A DNA stretch of 36,229 bases from an uncultured delta proteobacterium (GTDB taxonomy: Bacteria > Bdellovibrionota_C > UBA2361 > OMII01). The notes under the pieces were generated by a model, which saw only the letters and a list, made by a program, of their open reading frames with translations, was not told the DNA's origin and did not search any database. The position numbers were made by a program, and so were the translations under genes. The stretch covers positions 1 to 36,229 of the forward strand of contig CAIVDM010000215.1 in NCBI GenBank assembly GCA_903904735.1. Direction: 5' to 3'. This document shows, in pieces, positions 7,269 to 15,981 of this stretch (position 1 is its first letter; each line of letters opens with the position of its first letter).

Positions 7269-8021
7269 TTAGGTCAACCGCTTCCGAATCATCCCAAACA
7301 ATCCGGTAAGTATCTTCAGCTCGCGAACATTGAACCGTCCTCGTCGCGTCATGTTCATCAATAAATCTGTCATATGCTCTGGCGAGTTCTCATTAAGAAA
7401 GCCAACGTCCTCAGCGACCCGCAACACCATCGAGGAGAGCTCCTCAAGCTGAGCACTCGTGGACCATTCGACCTCCTCGCCCCCAACATAGCGCTGTCCC
7501 TCGGTTCGCATCTGATACAAAGCCAGCAAAACTGACTGGGCGAGATTGTAGGAACGATTAGCGCCGCTTGATGGGATACGAATGAGATATTGGCAGAGCG
7601 GAAACTCAGCTTTCGAGAGTCCGTTGTCCTCTGAGCCGAACACTAGAGCGATCGTCCGAGCGGCGCCCTGGCTTGTTGTTTTGACCCACTCTTCAAGCGT
7701 CGCTTGTGGAACGCGGTGCCCACTACTATCCGAGGCGAATCCTACCACCTCATGACAATCGCGCACTGCCTCTTGCAGCGACTCGAATCGCTGACTGCTG
7801 TCGATAAGGTCCTCGCCCCAACACGCCACACCCTTCGCCATCGTGAGGTCAAACGCACGCGGGGATACGAGCCGCAGATCTCGCACGGCGAGGTTACTCA
7901 TCGCCCGCGCCACCGCGCCGATGTTGCGCGCTTCACCTGGCTCCACGAGCACTACTATAACCTTGTGAGAGGCATCGGGTAACAGGTCCCCGAACGCCCC
8001 ATCTTTACGTGTATCTACCAT
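7269..8021 (-). CDS. trmJ: tRNA (cytidine/uridine-2'-O-)-methyltransferase TrmJ (SPOUT family)
   Basis: TrmJ methylates the ribose of nucleotide 32 in the tRNA anticodon loop, using S-adenosylmethionine. The 250-residue product is close to the E. coli length (246). Three SPOUT/TrmH motifs are visible: VEPGEARNIGAVARAM (27-41), LVFGSEDNGLS (126-136) and YNLAQSVLLALY (158-169), which together form the trefoil-knot cofactor site. The order GSEDNGLS then NLAQ is typical of TrmJ rather than TrmH or RlmB. The ATG at 8021 is the first plausible start. The gene is divergent from roxA, so two RNA- or ribosome-modifying enzymes flank one intergenic region of about 165 bp. Confidence 0.92.
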   Translation of the reverse strand: MVDTRKDGAFGDLLPDASHKVIVVLVEPGEARNIGAVARAMSNLAVRDLRLVSPRAFDLTMAKGVACWGEDLIDSSQRFESLQEAVRDCHEVVGFASDSSGHRVPQATLEEWVKTTSQGAARTIALVFGSEDNGLSKAEFPLCQYLIRIPSSGANRSYNLAQSVLLALYQMRTEGQRYVGGEEVEWSTSAQLEELSSMVLRVAEDVGFLNENSPEHMTDLLMNMTRRGRFNVRELKILTGLFGMIRKRLT

Positions 8022-8186
8022 GAGAGTCTCACCTTCTATGCTCCCGAGTCGGAATTGAGCCTTATCGCAACCGAGAAAGAATTCTCTGACAAAAACGACC
8101 CAAGGCGCGAAGCGCCTAGCAGGATATCATTTTTTTACCCTGCGGCTAGCGTGAAGGCCCAAATTAACGCATCCTTTGGCATACCT

Positions 8187-9365
8187 ATGAGTACCAAAAC
8201 TAATCCCACCTGGCCCATCCTTGGTAAATTAACCCAGCAAGAGTTCCTCTCCCGCTACTGGCAGAAGAAGCCGCTTCTCATGAAGCGAGCGCTCTTTCCC
8301 TTCCCGGATCTCATCACTCCCGATGAGGTAGCGGGATTAAGCTGTGATAAGCGTGTGGAATCGCGGCTGATCATGGAAAAAGGCGCCAAAACTCCGTGGG
8401 AGCTCAAGCGCGGCCCCTTCAAGCCATCTCTTTTCTCCAAGCTCCCAAAGACCCATTGGACTATTCTCGTAAACGGCGTCGATCGCTTCGTGCCCCAGGT
8501 GCACGGACTCCTCGATCACTTCTCGTTCATCCCTTTTTGGCGCATCGATGACGTCATGATTAGTGTCGCTTACGACAAGGGTAACGTCGGCGCGCACGTC
8601 GACAACTTCGACGTATTCCTCGTTCAGGCGCACGGCAAACGTGAGTGGCTGATTGAGGATCGCCCCGTAGAGAAGGATGATTTCGTGCCAGGGCTACCAA
8701 TTCGCCTGTTGAAGAAGTTCAAGCCCACGCACCGCTGGGTCTTGGAGCCAGGTGACATTCTCTACCTTCCACCACGGTTTCCTCACCACGGAATCGCGCA
8801 GGGAGACAAGTGCATGACTGTCTCGGTCGGATTCCGTGCCCCTACTGTCCATGAGGTCATGAACGGACTTGTCTCAAAGGCGATGTCAGAGGGAAGCGAG
8901 ACGCTTCGATACTCAGACCCTGACCTTAAAGCCCAGAAGCCAGGCGAGATATCGCCCGCGGCGATAAAGAAGCTTAAGGCCGCGGTGGAGAAGGAGATGC
9001 TCTCCGATTCATTTATCACCGACTGGCTCGGAAGTTTCACGACGGAGCCCTACTGCGATGTCGAGTTTGAGCGCATGGCGAAGACGCCCGCTCCTGCGGT
9101 TATTAAGAAGGCGCTCGAGAACGCCAGCACTCTCTCAAGAGCCGAGGGCGCTCGGTTCGCTTATGTGCGTGGCGACGGGGGTTCGATCATCTTCTACGCT
9201 AATGGACAGAGATCGGAACTTGGGGGGAAGGTCGCTAAGGTAGCGATGTTGATTGCGGACCAGGTGACGATCCCCACCGACGCCATTCGCAAGCTTACGC
9301 CCGACGCTAAAGCTCTCTCATTTGTGGCGAGCCTCGTCGGTGGCGGCCTGTTGGTGTTCGACTAA
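8187..9365 (+). CDS. roxA: JmjC-cupin ribosomal oxygenase, RoxA/YcfD-like (uL16 arginine hydroxylase)
   Basis: RoxA is a 2-oxoglutarate/Fe(II) oxygenase that hydroxylates an arginine of ribosomal protein uL16. The product has the cupin start FLSRYWQKKPLLMKRAL (20-36), the iron-binding HxD in VGAHVDNFDVFLVQAHGKREW (His137, Asp139), and the distal histidine in PPRFPHHGIA (His200 or 201). Spacing between these matches E. coli RoxA (His125, Asp127, His187). A C-terminal region of about 150 residues corresponds to the dimerisation and winged-helix part. The product from ATG 8187 is 392 residues (E. coli 373). The frame is open back to a TTG at 8055, but that extension has no family resemblance. 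No strong ribosome binding site precedes 8187, so the start is inferred from homology. Confidence 0.9.
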   Translation: MSTKTNPTWPILGKLTQQEFLSRYWQKKPLLMKRALFPFPDLITPDEVAGLSCDKRVESRLIMEKGAKTPWELKRGPFKPSLFSKLPKTHWTILVNGVDRFVPQVHGLLDHFSFIPFWRIDDVMISVAYDKGNVGAHVDNFDVFLVQAHGKREWLIEDRPVEKDDFVPGLPIRLLKKFKPTHRWVLEPGDILYLPPRFPHHGIAQGDKCMTVSVGFRAPTVHEVMNGLVSKAMSEGSETLRYSDPDLKAQKPGEISPAAIKKLKAAVEKEMLSDSFITDWLGSFTTEPYCDVEFERMAKTPAPAVIKKALENASTLSRAEGARFAYVRGDGGSIIFYANGQRSELGGKVAKVAMLIADQVTIPTDAIRKLTPDAKALSFVASLVGGGLLVFD

Positions 9366-9405
9366 AATAAGTTCATTTTTTGGACTCTCTCACGTCAGGA
9401 CTCAC

Positions 9406-10779
9406 ATGGCTATGAATCTAGGTCTCAAGGCTCGTTTAAGAGGAAAGGTGTGGATCAGCGCAGGACTAGCGACGCTCATTATGGGCGTCTCAACGCCCTC
9501 CACCGCCGCCCCCACAGCGCAATTCGAGACACCGCCGGTTCTATCAGCCTCGAAGTTACTTCCGCGCAAACTCCTTACGGGCCCCTACCACTCGGTAAAC
9601 GAGACGGTTACGAGCGATGGGTACTTCAACAACTATCGGATCGAATCCACCTTTGGCGTCTTTGAGGTCGAGGGACAACAGCTCCTTGAGACCCGCGTCG
9701 GCGAGCTAGTTGCCCTCGCTGAACTAGACAAACTCACGAGCACAAAGGTCTTTGGCGACAGCGCCTACAAAGCTGGCAAAGGCATCGTGCTCGCGCCCGT
9801 TAATCTAGTCAAAAAGACCGCCAAGATAGTCAGCGATCCGAAAAAGATAGGAGACACGCTAAGCGCCGTCCCTGAGGGAGCTGAGAAGCTTTTTTCGTGG
9901 GCGTACCGTCAAGGCAAGGGCGCGGCGAACGCCGTTGGCGACGCCTTCTCAAGTGACGAGGCAAAAGACCCAAAAAAACCTTCAGACTCAAAGTCAGCGT
10001 CACTCTCTGGCACCCTCGATCAGGGCACTAAGTTGGGACTCGACTACATCGGCTACACCAAGAATCAACGTGAGTGGTTTAGGAAGCTAAAGATCAATCC
10101 CTATACAACCAACGAGACGCTGCGCGGTGAAGTGGTGCGCGTCGCGACTATTGAGACGACTGTCGGCACAGCGTTTAAGTTCGTTCCAGGGCTGGGACTC
10201 CTCGGAGAGCTAGGAACGTTTAATCGGTGGTATGAGCGAGCCGAGAAGCTCTCGCTCTATGAGGATCCAGACGAGATTCGCAAGAAGAACAAGAAAGCTC
10301 TCGAGACCCTCGGCGTTCCAGAGGAACTCGTGACGAAGTTCTTGGACAACAAAGCCTATACGCCCTGGACGAGGCGCTTTATCACGGCGTCCCTCACGGC
10401 GATCGGCCCTAAAGTACCTGGTCACACTGATTTCATTCGCGCTGCCTGCGAGGCGACAAACGAGGCGTCCACCCTTTACTTCGTGTCAGTCGCCGAGTCG
10501 CTCGAGAATCTAAGTTCAGTCACCCGAATTAAGAAGATCGTCTCATCACTCCACCTTCCAGCCGCCGTCACCAGTGAGGGAGTCCTCTACGTGCCGCTCT
10601 CCGTGGATTACCTTTTCTGGACCGAGACCGTGGCGGGCATCTTTAAGGACTTTAAGGCTCGTGTAGCGAAGGAAGCCAAGTTTACCTCCACAGACATCGT
10701 TGTCCGCGGCAAGGTCAGCCCGATGGCTCGAGCGATGCTTGAGAAGATGGATGCTCGGGTATCAGAGGGCCATTTGTAG
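9406..10779 (+). CDS. Exported or membrane-anchored conserved protein of unknown function
   Basis: The 457-residue protein begins with a basic n-region (KARLRGK), a hydrophobic core (VWISAGLATLIMGV) and a small-residue stretch PSTAAPT that suggests signal peptidase I cleavage near residue 34. The mature part starts with a pattern I recognise from a conserved proteobacterial family of unknown function: LLTGPYHSVNETVTSDGYFN, then STFGVFEVEG, then ELVALAELDKLTSTKVFG. A lysine/serine-rich low-complexity segment follows near residue 185, then an alpha-helical C-terminal half. AGGA (9397-9400) lies 5 nt before the ATG. It follows roxA by 40 bp on the same strand and may be cotranscribed. An envelope location is likely; the activity is unknown. 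Confidence 0.8.
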   Translation: MAMNLGLKARLRGKVWISAGLATLIMGVSTPSTAAPTAQFETPPVLSASKLLPRKLLTGPYHSVNETVTSDGYFNNYRIESTFGVFEVEGQQLLETRVGELVALAELDKLTSTKVFGDSAYKAGKGIVLAPVNLVKKTAKIVSDPKKIGDTLSAVPEGAEKLFSWAYRQGKGAANAVGDAFSSDEAKDPKKPSDSKSASLSGTLDQGTKLGLDYIGYTKNQREWFRKLKINPYTTNETLRGEVVRVATIETTVGTAFKFVPGLGLLGELGTFNRWYERAEKLSLYEDPDEIRKKNKKALETLGVPEELVTKFLDNKAYTPWTRRFITASLTAIGPKVPGHTDFIRAACEATNEASTLYFVSVAESLENLSSVTRIKKIVSSLHLPAAVTSEGVLYVPLSVDYLFWTETVAGIFKDFKARVAKEAKFTSTDIVVRGKVSPMARAMLEKMDARVSEGHL

Positions 10780-10786
10780 GAATAAC

Positions 10787-12307
10787 CTACACAGGTTGAG
10801 CGACTACTTCGGTTTCCCTAACACGATCTGAAGCCGCACCATCAGCCGCCACACTCGAGATAGCGATAACCGACACTCCACCGAAAGGCTTCGTAAGGAT
10901 CCCGTCAATCGGCTTTAAGAGCGGTACGAGCTTATCAAAGGTCTTTGTGTCCTTTGCTCGCAAAACACGTCGACCCCGCACCTTACCGGCCCACCACCAG
11001 CCGATAGCACCCACGAGATTGTGATCGATCACGCGCTCAACGCGACAACCCGCGGTCTCTAGCACGCGTCGCAGCTCGTCTCTGGTGTAACGACGAAAAT
11101 GCCCAAGATCCTCGTCTAAACCTGAGTAAATAGCCGGACCGGCCGGCACGAGAATCACAAGCTTGCCGTTTGGCTTTAGCAGCTGTCGCATATGTCCCGC
11201 CGCTTTCTCGTGGTTCTCGATGTGCTCAAGAACGTTAGAGCAGATGATCGTGTCAAACTTCTCGGCGAGAAGACTCGTTGGTGGCGGGTCCTCAGCGTTC
11301 CACACCTGCGTCGTTAAGCGATCGTCATTCCCCAATCGGTCACGCAAAGTCGCGAGCGATGAGGCGCTTAAGTCAGTCGCCACGACCGAACGAACCGTCT
11401 TACGAGCGAGAAGCTCGGAGATGATATTACCGATTCCAGAGCCAACCTCGAGCACGCGCTCGCCAATCGCTGGCTCGATACGCTCACATATCCACGAGTT
11501 GTAACGCCGAGCGTCCTCAAAAGCCTCGAGCGTATCAACTCCGACATCGGTCTGTGCTGGAGGGCTCACCATCACGCGGTGAATAGCGCTCAGATCCCGA
11601 ACGAAATTCTTGCGACTCATCGAGTAGTTCAAGATATGTCGGAGCGCCGCGACTCCATCCTTCCACGTAATCTTTTTTCCTTCCGCGTAGGAGCGTCCGT
11701 AGTAACGAACTGGCACTTCGTACACATGCAAGTCAAGTTTAGCGATCTTGGCCGTTATTTCTGGCTCAAACCCGAACCGCGCGGACTCAATCTCGATGTT
11801 CTGAATTATATCCCGCTTGAATACCTTGTAGCAGGTCTCCATATCAGTGAGATTCAGATCGGTGAATAAGTTTGATAGCAGGGTTAAAAATCTGTTTCCC
11901 AAACTATGTCGAAAGTAGAGAACTCGGTGCTCACCGTATAAAAAGCGAGAGCCGTATACAACGTCGGCTCGGTTGTTATCGATCGGACGAAGTAACGCCT
12001 CATAATCGTCTGGGTCATATTCAAGATCCGCGTCTTGCACGATCACGACATCTTTAGTCGCGGCCTGAAAGCCTACTTTGAGAGCATTGCCTTTTCCGCC
12101 GTTTTGCATCTGCAAGACAACTTTGACCTGCGGATCATTATCAAATTCACGAAGAATCTGACGCGTACCATCAGTCGAGCAGTCGTCGACGATGATAATC
12201 TCTTTCTCTCGCGGAGTCGCTTTCACCCGTCGTACGATCTCGCGGATGGTCTTGCGCTCGTTGTATACGGGGATTACGACGCTGATGGAACTTTGACTAG
12301 TTGTCAC
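10787..12307 (-). CDS. Bifunctional GT2 glycosyltransferase / class I SAM methyltransferase
   Basis: Residues about 8-235 are a GT2 domain of the dolichyl-phosphate mannosyltransferase-like type: SVVIPVYNERKTIREIV, IIIVDDCSTDGT, and the metal-binding DAD at 92-94 in VIVQDADLEYDPDD. These usually move a sugar from an NDP donor to polyprenyl phosphate. Residues about 265-500 are a class I methyltransferase with motif I RVLEVGSGIGN (284-294) and a post-motif CSNVLEHIENHEKA typical of the Methyltransf_11/23 group. Transmembrane helices are not evident. GTG at 12307 is the start, with AGGAAGG 5 nt upstream. The gene is convergent with the exported-protein gene (7 bp apart) and last of the minus-strand unit starting at fcl. 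A gap of about 180 bp to the previous gene shows nothing clear. Confidence 0.87.
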   Translation of the reverse strand: MTTSQSSISVVIPVYNERKTIREIVRRVKATPREKEIIIVDDCSTDGTRQILREFDNDPQVKVVLQMQNGGKGNALKVGFQAATKDVVIVQDADLEYDPDDYEALLRPIDNNRADVVYGSRFLYGEHRVLYFRHSLGNRFLTLLSNLFTDLNLTDMETCYKVFKRDIIQNIEIESARFGFEPEITAKIAKLDLHVYEVPVRYYGRSYAEGKKITWKDGVAALRHILNYSMSRKNFVRDLSAIHRVMVSPPAQTDVGVDTLEAFEDARRYNSWICERIEPAIGERVLEVGSGIGNIISELLARKTVRSVVATDLSASSLATLRDRLGNDDRLTTQVWNAEDPPPTSLLAEKFDTIICSNVLEHIENHEKAAGHMRQLLKPNGKLVILVPAGPAIYSGLDEDLGHFRRYTRDELRRVLETAGCRVERVIDHNLVGAIGWWWAGKVRGRRVLRAKDTKTFDKLVPLLKPIDGILTKPFGGVSVIAISSVAADGAASDRVRETEVVAQPV

Positions 12308-12487
12308 TGCTACCTTCCTCTAGAACCAGGGCTGGGACAGACTATCGTGAAGCAACCTTCGAGACAAGGTGACCACTGATCGCGCAAGAGCAGCCAGAGT
12401 CTAGCTATCTACCTGACATAATTAACGCCGCCGCTAGTCTGAACAACCCTAGAGAGCGTTAGCACCTTACCAGGCGGCTACCGGCAG

Positions 12488-13243
12488 CTAATCAGGACTC
12501 CCGAGCACGACTAACAGCCGCGTCGCAAAAAGAGCTGGCATCAGGTCACACACCACGTCGATACCCTTTGCGAGGGGGTAGAGCGCGTCCGGATAGAGCT
12601 GAGGCTTGCTATATCCCCCGGAGCAAACGTACGACAACGCCGAAAGTCTGCGCTTTGAAACCAACTTCCAGTGAGGAAGCAGCTGTGAAAGGTCTCGACG
12701 CCAAAAAATCCTGTACGCATTACCCTGGGCTGCATAGTAACGATCAGACTGCGGTGACCAGCCCTCTGGCGGCATCCAAGCTATCGGATCACGCAACGCT
12801 ATCGGCTCGTGGTGCAAGACGCCGTACGCAAGCAACCCCAGAAGACTCATACACGGGTCAAAGATAATAACCCGACCTCCCGGAATAAGAACCCTCTCGA
12901 ACTCTTTGAAAGCCGCTCCTGGATGCTCCAAATGGTGGAACACATCAAAAAGGATGATGTTCGCCACTGACTTGTCCGCGAAAGACAGAGAATAGGCATT
13001 CTCCGTTTGGTCCAACCAAGGATTCGGAAAAAGATCCGTTCTAAGGCAATGCGGTAAAACATCCTTGATGTTGCCAATTCCCGATCCCAATTCGACGGTG
13101 ATACCAGCGTCGGCGGGTAGTGTCGCCGCCGCGATGATCTCATGAAACTCACGGTATATGCGCTTTAAGAGAGGCTTTTGCTCCCAGTGTTTGAGATTCT
13201 CATGGATCTCAACGTCGTGCTGCGTAAGAGCGACCATCGTCAT
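12488..13243 (-). CDS. Class I SAM-dependent methyltransferase
   Basis: The 251-residue product shows motif I VELGSGIGN (50-58), then NIILFDVFHHLEHPGAAFKE for the acidic and post-I region, and LIPGGRVIIFDP for motif III, as in the Methyltransf_11 group. The C-terminal third is hydrophobic and Trp-rich (YPLAKGIDVVCDLMPALFATR) and may touch the membrane. Small-molecule or sugar-lipid O-methylation fits the neighbourhood, but the substrate is unknown. The ATG at 13243 overlaps the upstream glycosyltransferase stop by four bases (ATGA). The frame is open 60 nt further upstream but that would overlap its neighbour; I prefer the coupled start although no Shine-Dalgarno sequence is visible. Confidence 0.85.
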   Translation of the reverse strand: MTMVALTQHDVEIHENLKHWEQKPLLKRIYREFHEIIAAATLPADAGITVELGSGIGNIKDVLPHCLRTDLFPNPWLDQTENAYSLSFADKSVANIILFDVFHHLEHPGAAFKEFERVLIPGGRVIIFDPCMSLLGLLAYGVLHHEPIALRDPIAWMPPEGWSPQSDRYYAAQGNAYRIFWRRDLSQLLPHWKLVSKRRLSALSYVCSGGYSKPQLYPDALYPLAKGIDVVCDLMPALFATRLLVVLGSPD

Positions 13244-14643
13244 AGGTGAGGAGACTGAGTCTTGGGCTTCGCTCCGAGTCTCAAACGACAGAAGCCAATC
13301 CACGTCATCTTGAAGAGCATCATACCGTGATAAAAGCGTCGAATGTTTGTGCTACCGTAGACACGATCACGATAGCGGATCGGCACGTCGATAACCCCCA
13401 AGCCTAGCGAACACGCCGGGAAGATCAACTCGAAATCGCCGAACGGATCGAAATCTCCAAACTCTCCTCGCCACGCGATAAACCGCTCATAATCGCGCTT
13501 GGACATCAACTTGGTTCCGCACAAAGAATCTCCAAGACGCGCATCAAGCACGAAACTCAAAGCCTTGGCGAAGAAAATATTACCGAGCCAGTTGAGGAAC
13601 TTCATCGCCTCACCCTCCATCGGGTACACGAGACGGTTGCCATTAATAAAATCAGCTAACCCCTTGGTCCACGCCTCATAGAAGCGTCCAAGAAGCTCTG
13701 GCGGCATCGTCAGGTCAGCGTCGAGAATCGTGAGCAACTCACCCTTCGCCTTAGAGAAGCCCAAGCGGACCGCGTCGGCCTTGCCCTTTCCGGTCTGCCG
13801 AAAGCACTGGATCGGGAATTGATCCTTATAGAGGGCGGCTACTCGCTCAATCTCCTCCCACGTCCCGTCACTGGAGTGCCCCTCGACGAAAATAACCTCT
13901 GGAGTAACGCCGAGATCTGGCATCCTCTTAAGAGCGGATTCGATATTCCCTCGCTCGTTACGCGCTGGAATAACAATTGTCAGGGAAGGCTTTACAGCGG
14001 ATGGCTTGATTGGCCTGAGCACCACGACCCACGCCAAACTTAGATAGCGAACGAGCGGCAACGCAGTGCATAAGCGATTAATCGCGGTGCCAAGCCCACC
14101 CAGCTTCCACGGGAAAAACGCTACGGGTCGAACTCGCACTACATCAAATCCCGCCAAAGTCGCGATGTTTCGCAAATCGGTTGACGTCACGAACGTTGAA
14201 GGCGCCTCACCCTGGCGAATACCAAAGCGATTGGCGAGATGATACGCCCAACGCAAGTACGGATTGTACATAACGGCCACGATACGGCTCGTGCGCGACA
14301 TTTTCGCCCTAAGACAGCGCAACATCCCCTCGATGTCGTATTCGTGATTGAATGTGCCGTTTAGCAAGACTCCAGCGTACTCAGGGTCGCCTTCCACGGC
14401 TGATTCAAGCTCCTCCAGCGAGCTCACTCGCTGTTGGACAGGCGACTCGACCATGCTGTAGAGGGGGCTACTATCCTCAACTCCCCTACACAACGCCACC
14501 ACCCTGCTAAGGCGGCGAGTTACAACTGATATCTCAGCAGCTATAAGGGAGTGAACAAATACACGCCATGATGGATGCGATGATATCGATGTCGAGACTG
14601 ATTCAGTTTCACTTTCAGAGAGTCTTCCCGCGGTCTGAGTCAT
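13240..14643 (-). CDS. Degenerate methyltransferase-like domain fused to GT2 glycosyltransferase
   Basis: Residues about 220-445 form a GT2 domain: LTIVIPARNERGNIESALKR, VIFVEGHSSDGTWEEI, QTGKGKADAVRLGF, and the DAD motif at 308-310 in LLTILDADLTMPPELL. This resembles glycosyltransferases acting on polyprenyl phosphate or nascent O-antigen. The first 215 residues look like the C-terminal half of a class I methyltransferase (GVLLNGTFNHEYDIEGMLRC, then TFVTSTDLRNIATLAGFDVV) but lack a clear glycine-rich motif I, so methyl transfer is doubtful. The arrangement mirrors the gene at 10787-12307, where GT2 comes first. The ATG at 14643 lies 11 bp after fcl, and the stop overlaps the next methyltransferase start. 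Confidence 0.85.
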   Translation of the reverse strand: MTQTAGRLSESETESVSTSISSHPSWRVFVHSLIAAEISVVTRRLSRVVALCRGVEDSSPLYSMVESPVQQRVSSLEELESAVEGDPEYAGVLLNGTFNHEYDIEGMLRCLRAKMSRTSRIVAVMYNPYLRWAYHLANRFGIRQGEAPSTFVTSTDLRNIATLAGFDVVRVRPVAFFPWKLGGLGTAINRLCTALPLVRYLSLAWVVVLRPIKPSAVKPSLTIVIPARNERGNIESALKRMPDLGVTPEVIFVEGHSSDGTWEEIERVAALYKDQFPIQCFRQTGKGKADAVRLGFSKAKGELLTILDADLTMPPELLGRFYEAWTKGLADFINGNRLVYPMEGEAMKFLNWLGNIFFAKALSFVLDARLGDSLCGTKLMSKRDYERFIAWRGEFGDFDPFGDFELIFPACSLGLGVIDVPIRYRDRVYGSTNIRRFYHGMMLFKMTWIGFCRLRLGAKPKTQSPHL

Positions 14644-14654
14644 CGCTTCCCTGC

Positions 14655-15629
14655 CTATACTGCTGCTGATTGTTTCCCTTGAGTGGAAGGCGTGTCGCTA
14701 AATATGCCATTCGCCAGGGCCCAACTGTACGTCGCTCGCAATCCGTCCACTAAAGAATATGTTGGGCGCCATCCCAGCGCATTAACTTTGCTTACATCAA
14801 GCACCTTACGCATCATGCCGTCCGGCTTCGATGTGTCAAATTCAATCTCCCCGTCAAAGCCCACTATCTCACGCATCGTCTCGGAGAGTTGTCTAAGGGT
14901 GACATCCTCACCAGTGCCTACGTTGATAATATCTTGGCCTGTGTAGCTATCCATCACGACAAGCAGCGCCGCCGCTAGGTCGTCCACATGCAAAAACTCA
15001 CGCCGCGGCGTGCCTGTTCCCCATGTGGTAACAGAGGTCGCCCCTTTCATTTTCGCTTCGTGGAAGCGACGCATCATTCCAGGAATCACATGAGAGTGCT
15101 CAGGATGAAAATTGTCGCCGGGGCCATACAGGTTCGTAGGCATCACTGATATAAAATCTCGTCCATACTGCTGAGAATATTTCTCGCACAACTTAAGACA
15201 CGCGATCTTGGCAATCGCGTAGCCCTCGTTTGTTGGCTCTAAGGGTCCAGAGAGCAACGACTCTTCCTTAATGGGCTGCGGAGCCATTTTCGGGTAAATA
15301 CATGAGCTTCCTAAAAACAGGAGCTTCTTCGTATCGTGAACGAAGGCGGAGTTGATAACGTTGGTCGCCGTGATCAAGTTCTCATAGAGAAAATCAGCCT
15401 GATAGCGCTGATTAAACAAAATTCCACCAACTTTAGCCGCCGCGAGGAAGACGTACTCGGGCTTTTCTTGCTTGAAGAAGTCTGACACCGCTCGTTGATC
15501 AGCTAGATCCAGCTCCTGGCGAGTGCGAACGATAAGGTTCTCGTAACCTTTTTCTCGCAGGGCTCTAACGATAGCCGAACCGACGAGTCCTCGGTGTCCC
15601 GCGATGAAGATTTTGCTATTTTTTTTCAT
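14655..15629 (-). CDS. fcl: GDP-L-fucose synthase (GDP-4-keto-6-deoxymannose epimerase/reductase)
   Basis: Fcl converts GDP-4-keto-6-deoxymannose to GDP-L-fucose with NADPH. It is a short-chain dehydrogenase of the extended type. Seen here are the NADP-binding GHRGLVG (11-17), KVGGILFN after the LAAAK segment, FLGSSCIYPK with the catalytic serine region (108-110), and YAIAK (Tyr137, Lys141). The product from ATG 15629 is 324 residues; E. coli Fcl has 321. AAGGAAAG lies a few bases upstream. The frame is open further back but that extension is not family-like. It is the first gene of a minus-strand unit with two glycosyltransferases and a methyltransferase. The GMD dehydratase it depends on is not in the window. 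Confidence 0.95.
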   Translation of the reverse strand: MKKNSKIFIAGHRGLVGSAIVRALREKGYENLIVRTRQELDLADQRAVSDFFKQEKPEYVFLAAAKVGGILFNQRYQADFLYENLITATNVINSAFVHDTKKLLFLGSSCIYPKMAPQPIKEESLLSGPLEPTNEGYAIAKIACLKLCEKYSQQYGRDFISVMPTNLYGPGDNFHPEHSHVIPGMMRRFHEAKMKGATSVTTWGTGTPRREFLHVDDLAAALLVVMDSYTGQDIINVGTGEDVTLRQLSETMREIVGFDGEIEFDTSKPDGMMRKVLDVSKVNALGWRPTYSLVDGLRATYSWALANGIFSDTPSTQGKQSAAV

Positions 15630-15653
15630 GCAACTTTCCTTGACTAAGCGGGA

Positions 15654-15682
15654 AGTATCCAAGCATTGGGGCGGAGAGTCAA
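15654..15682 (-). promoter_or_regulatory. Probable sigma-70 promoter of the fcl unit
   Basis: On the minus strand, TTGACT (15682-15677) is followed by a 17-nt spacer and GATACT (15659-15654). The -35 box matches consensus at five of six positions and the -10 box at four. Transcription would begin near 15647, leaving a short leader with the ribosome binding site. The rest of the 15683-15981 divergent gap shows no gene I can support. Confidence 0.55.
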
Positions 15683-15981
15683 GCGACTTGCGCACCCAAC
15701 ACCCTCAGCCAACGCTCTGGAATAACTTAGTTTTCATTCTGGGACCGACTTAGCCTGCAATACAAGTGCGCATGGCCCTGTTGGAGAGATTCCATCGACT
15801 AATCGATGCTCTAGGTTGCTGGCGTCAGCACCCCACTGATAGACTCCTGCGCTGGCAGCGAACGACAGGCTGAGGCCATGAATTTGGCTTATGCTCAGAA
15901 CACTTCGGGACACTTGGCGGTTAAGGCACCCCGCCAATTTCAGCAGAGTCTGCTGCCTCAGCAGATAGAAGGCAACCTCTC

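Noticed and set aside
10785..10798. AACCT-ACAC-AGGTT hairpin between two convergent genes
   Set aside because: The 5-bp stem lacks a T run and overlaps the glycosyltransferase 3' end; too weak to call a terminator.
15734..15937. 67-codon minus-strand frame in the fcl divergent gap
   Set aside because: No ribosome binding site or similarity; Ser-rich composition like chance.
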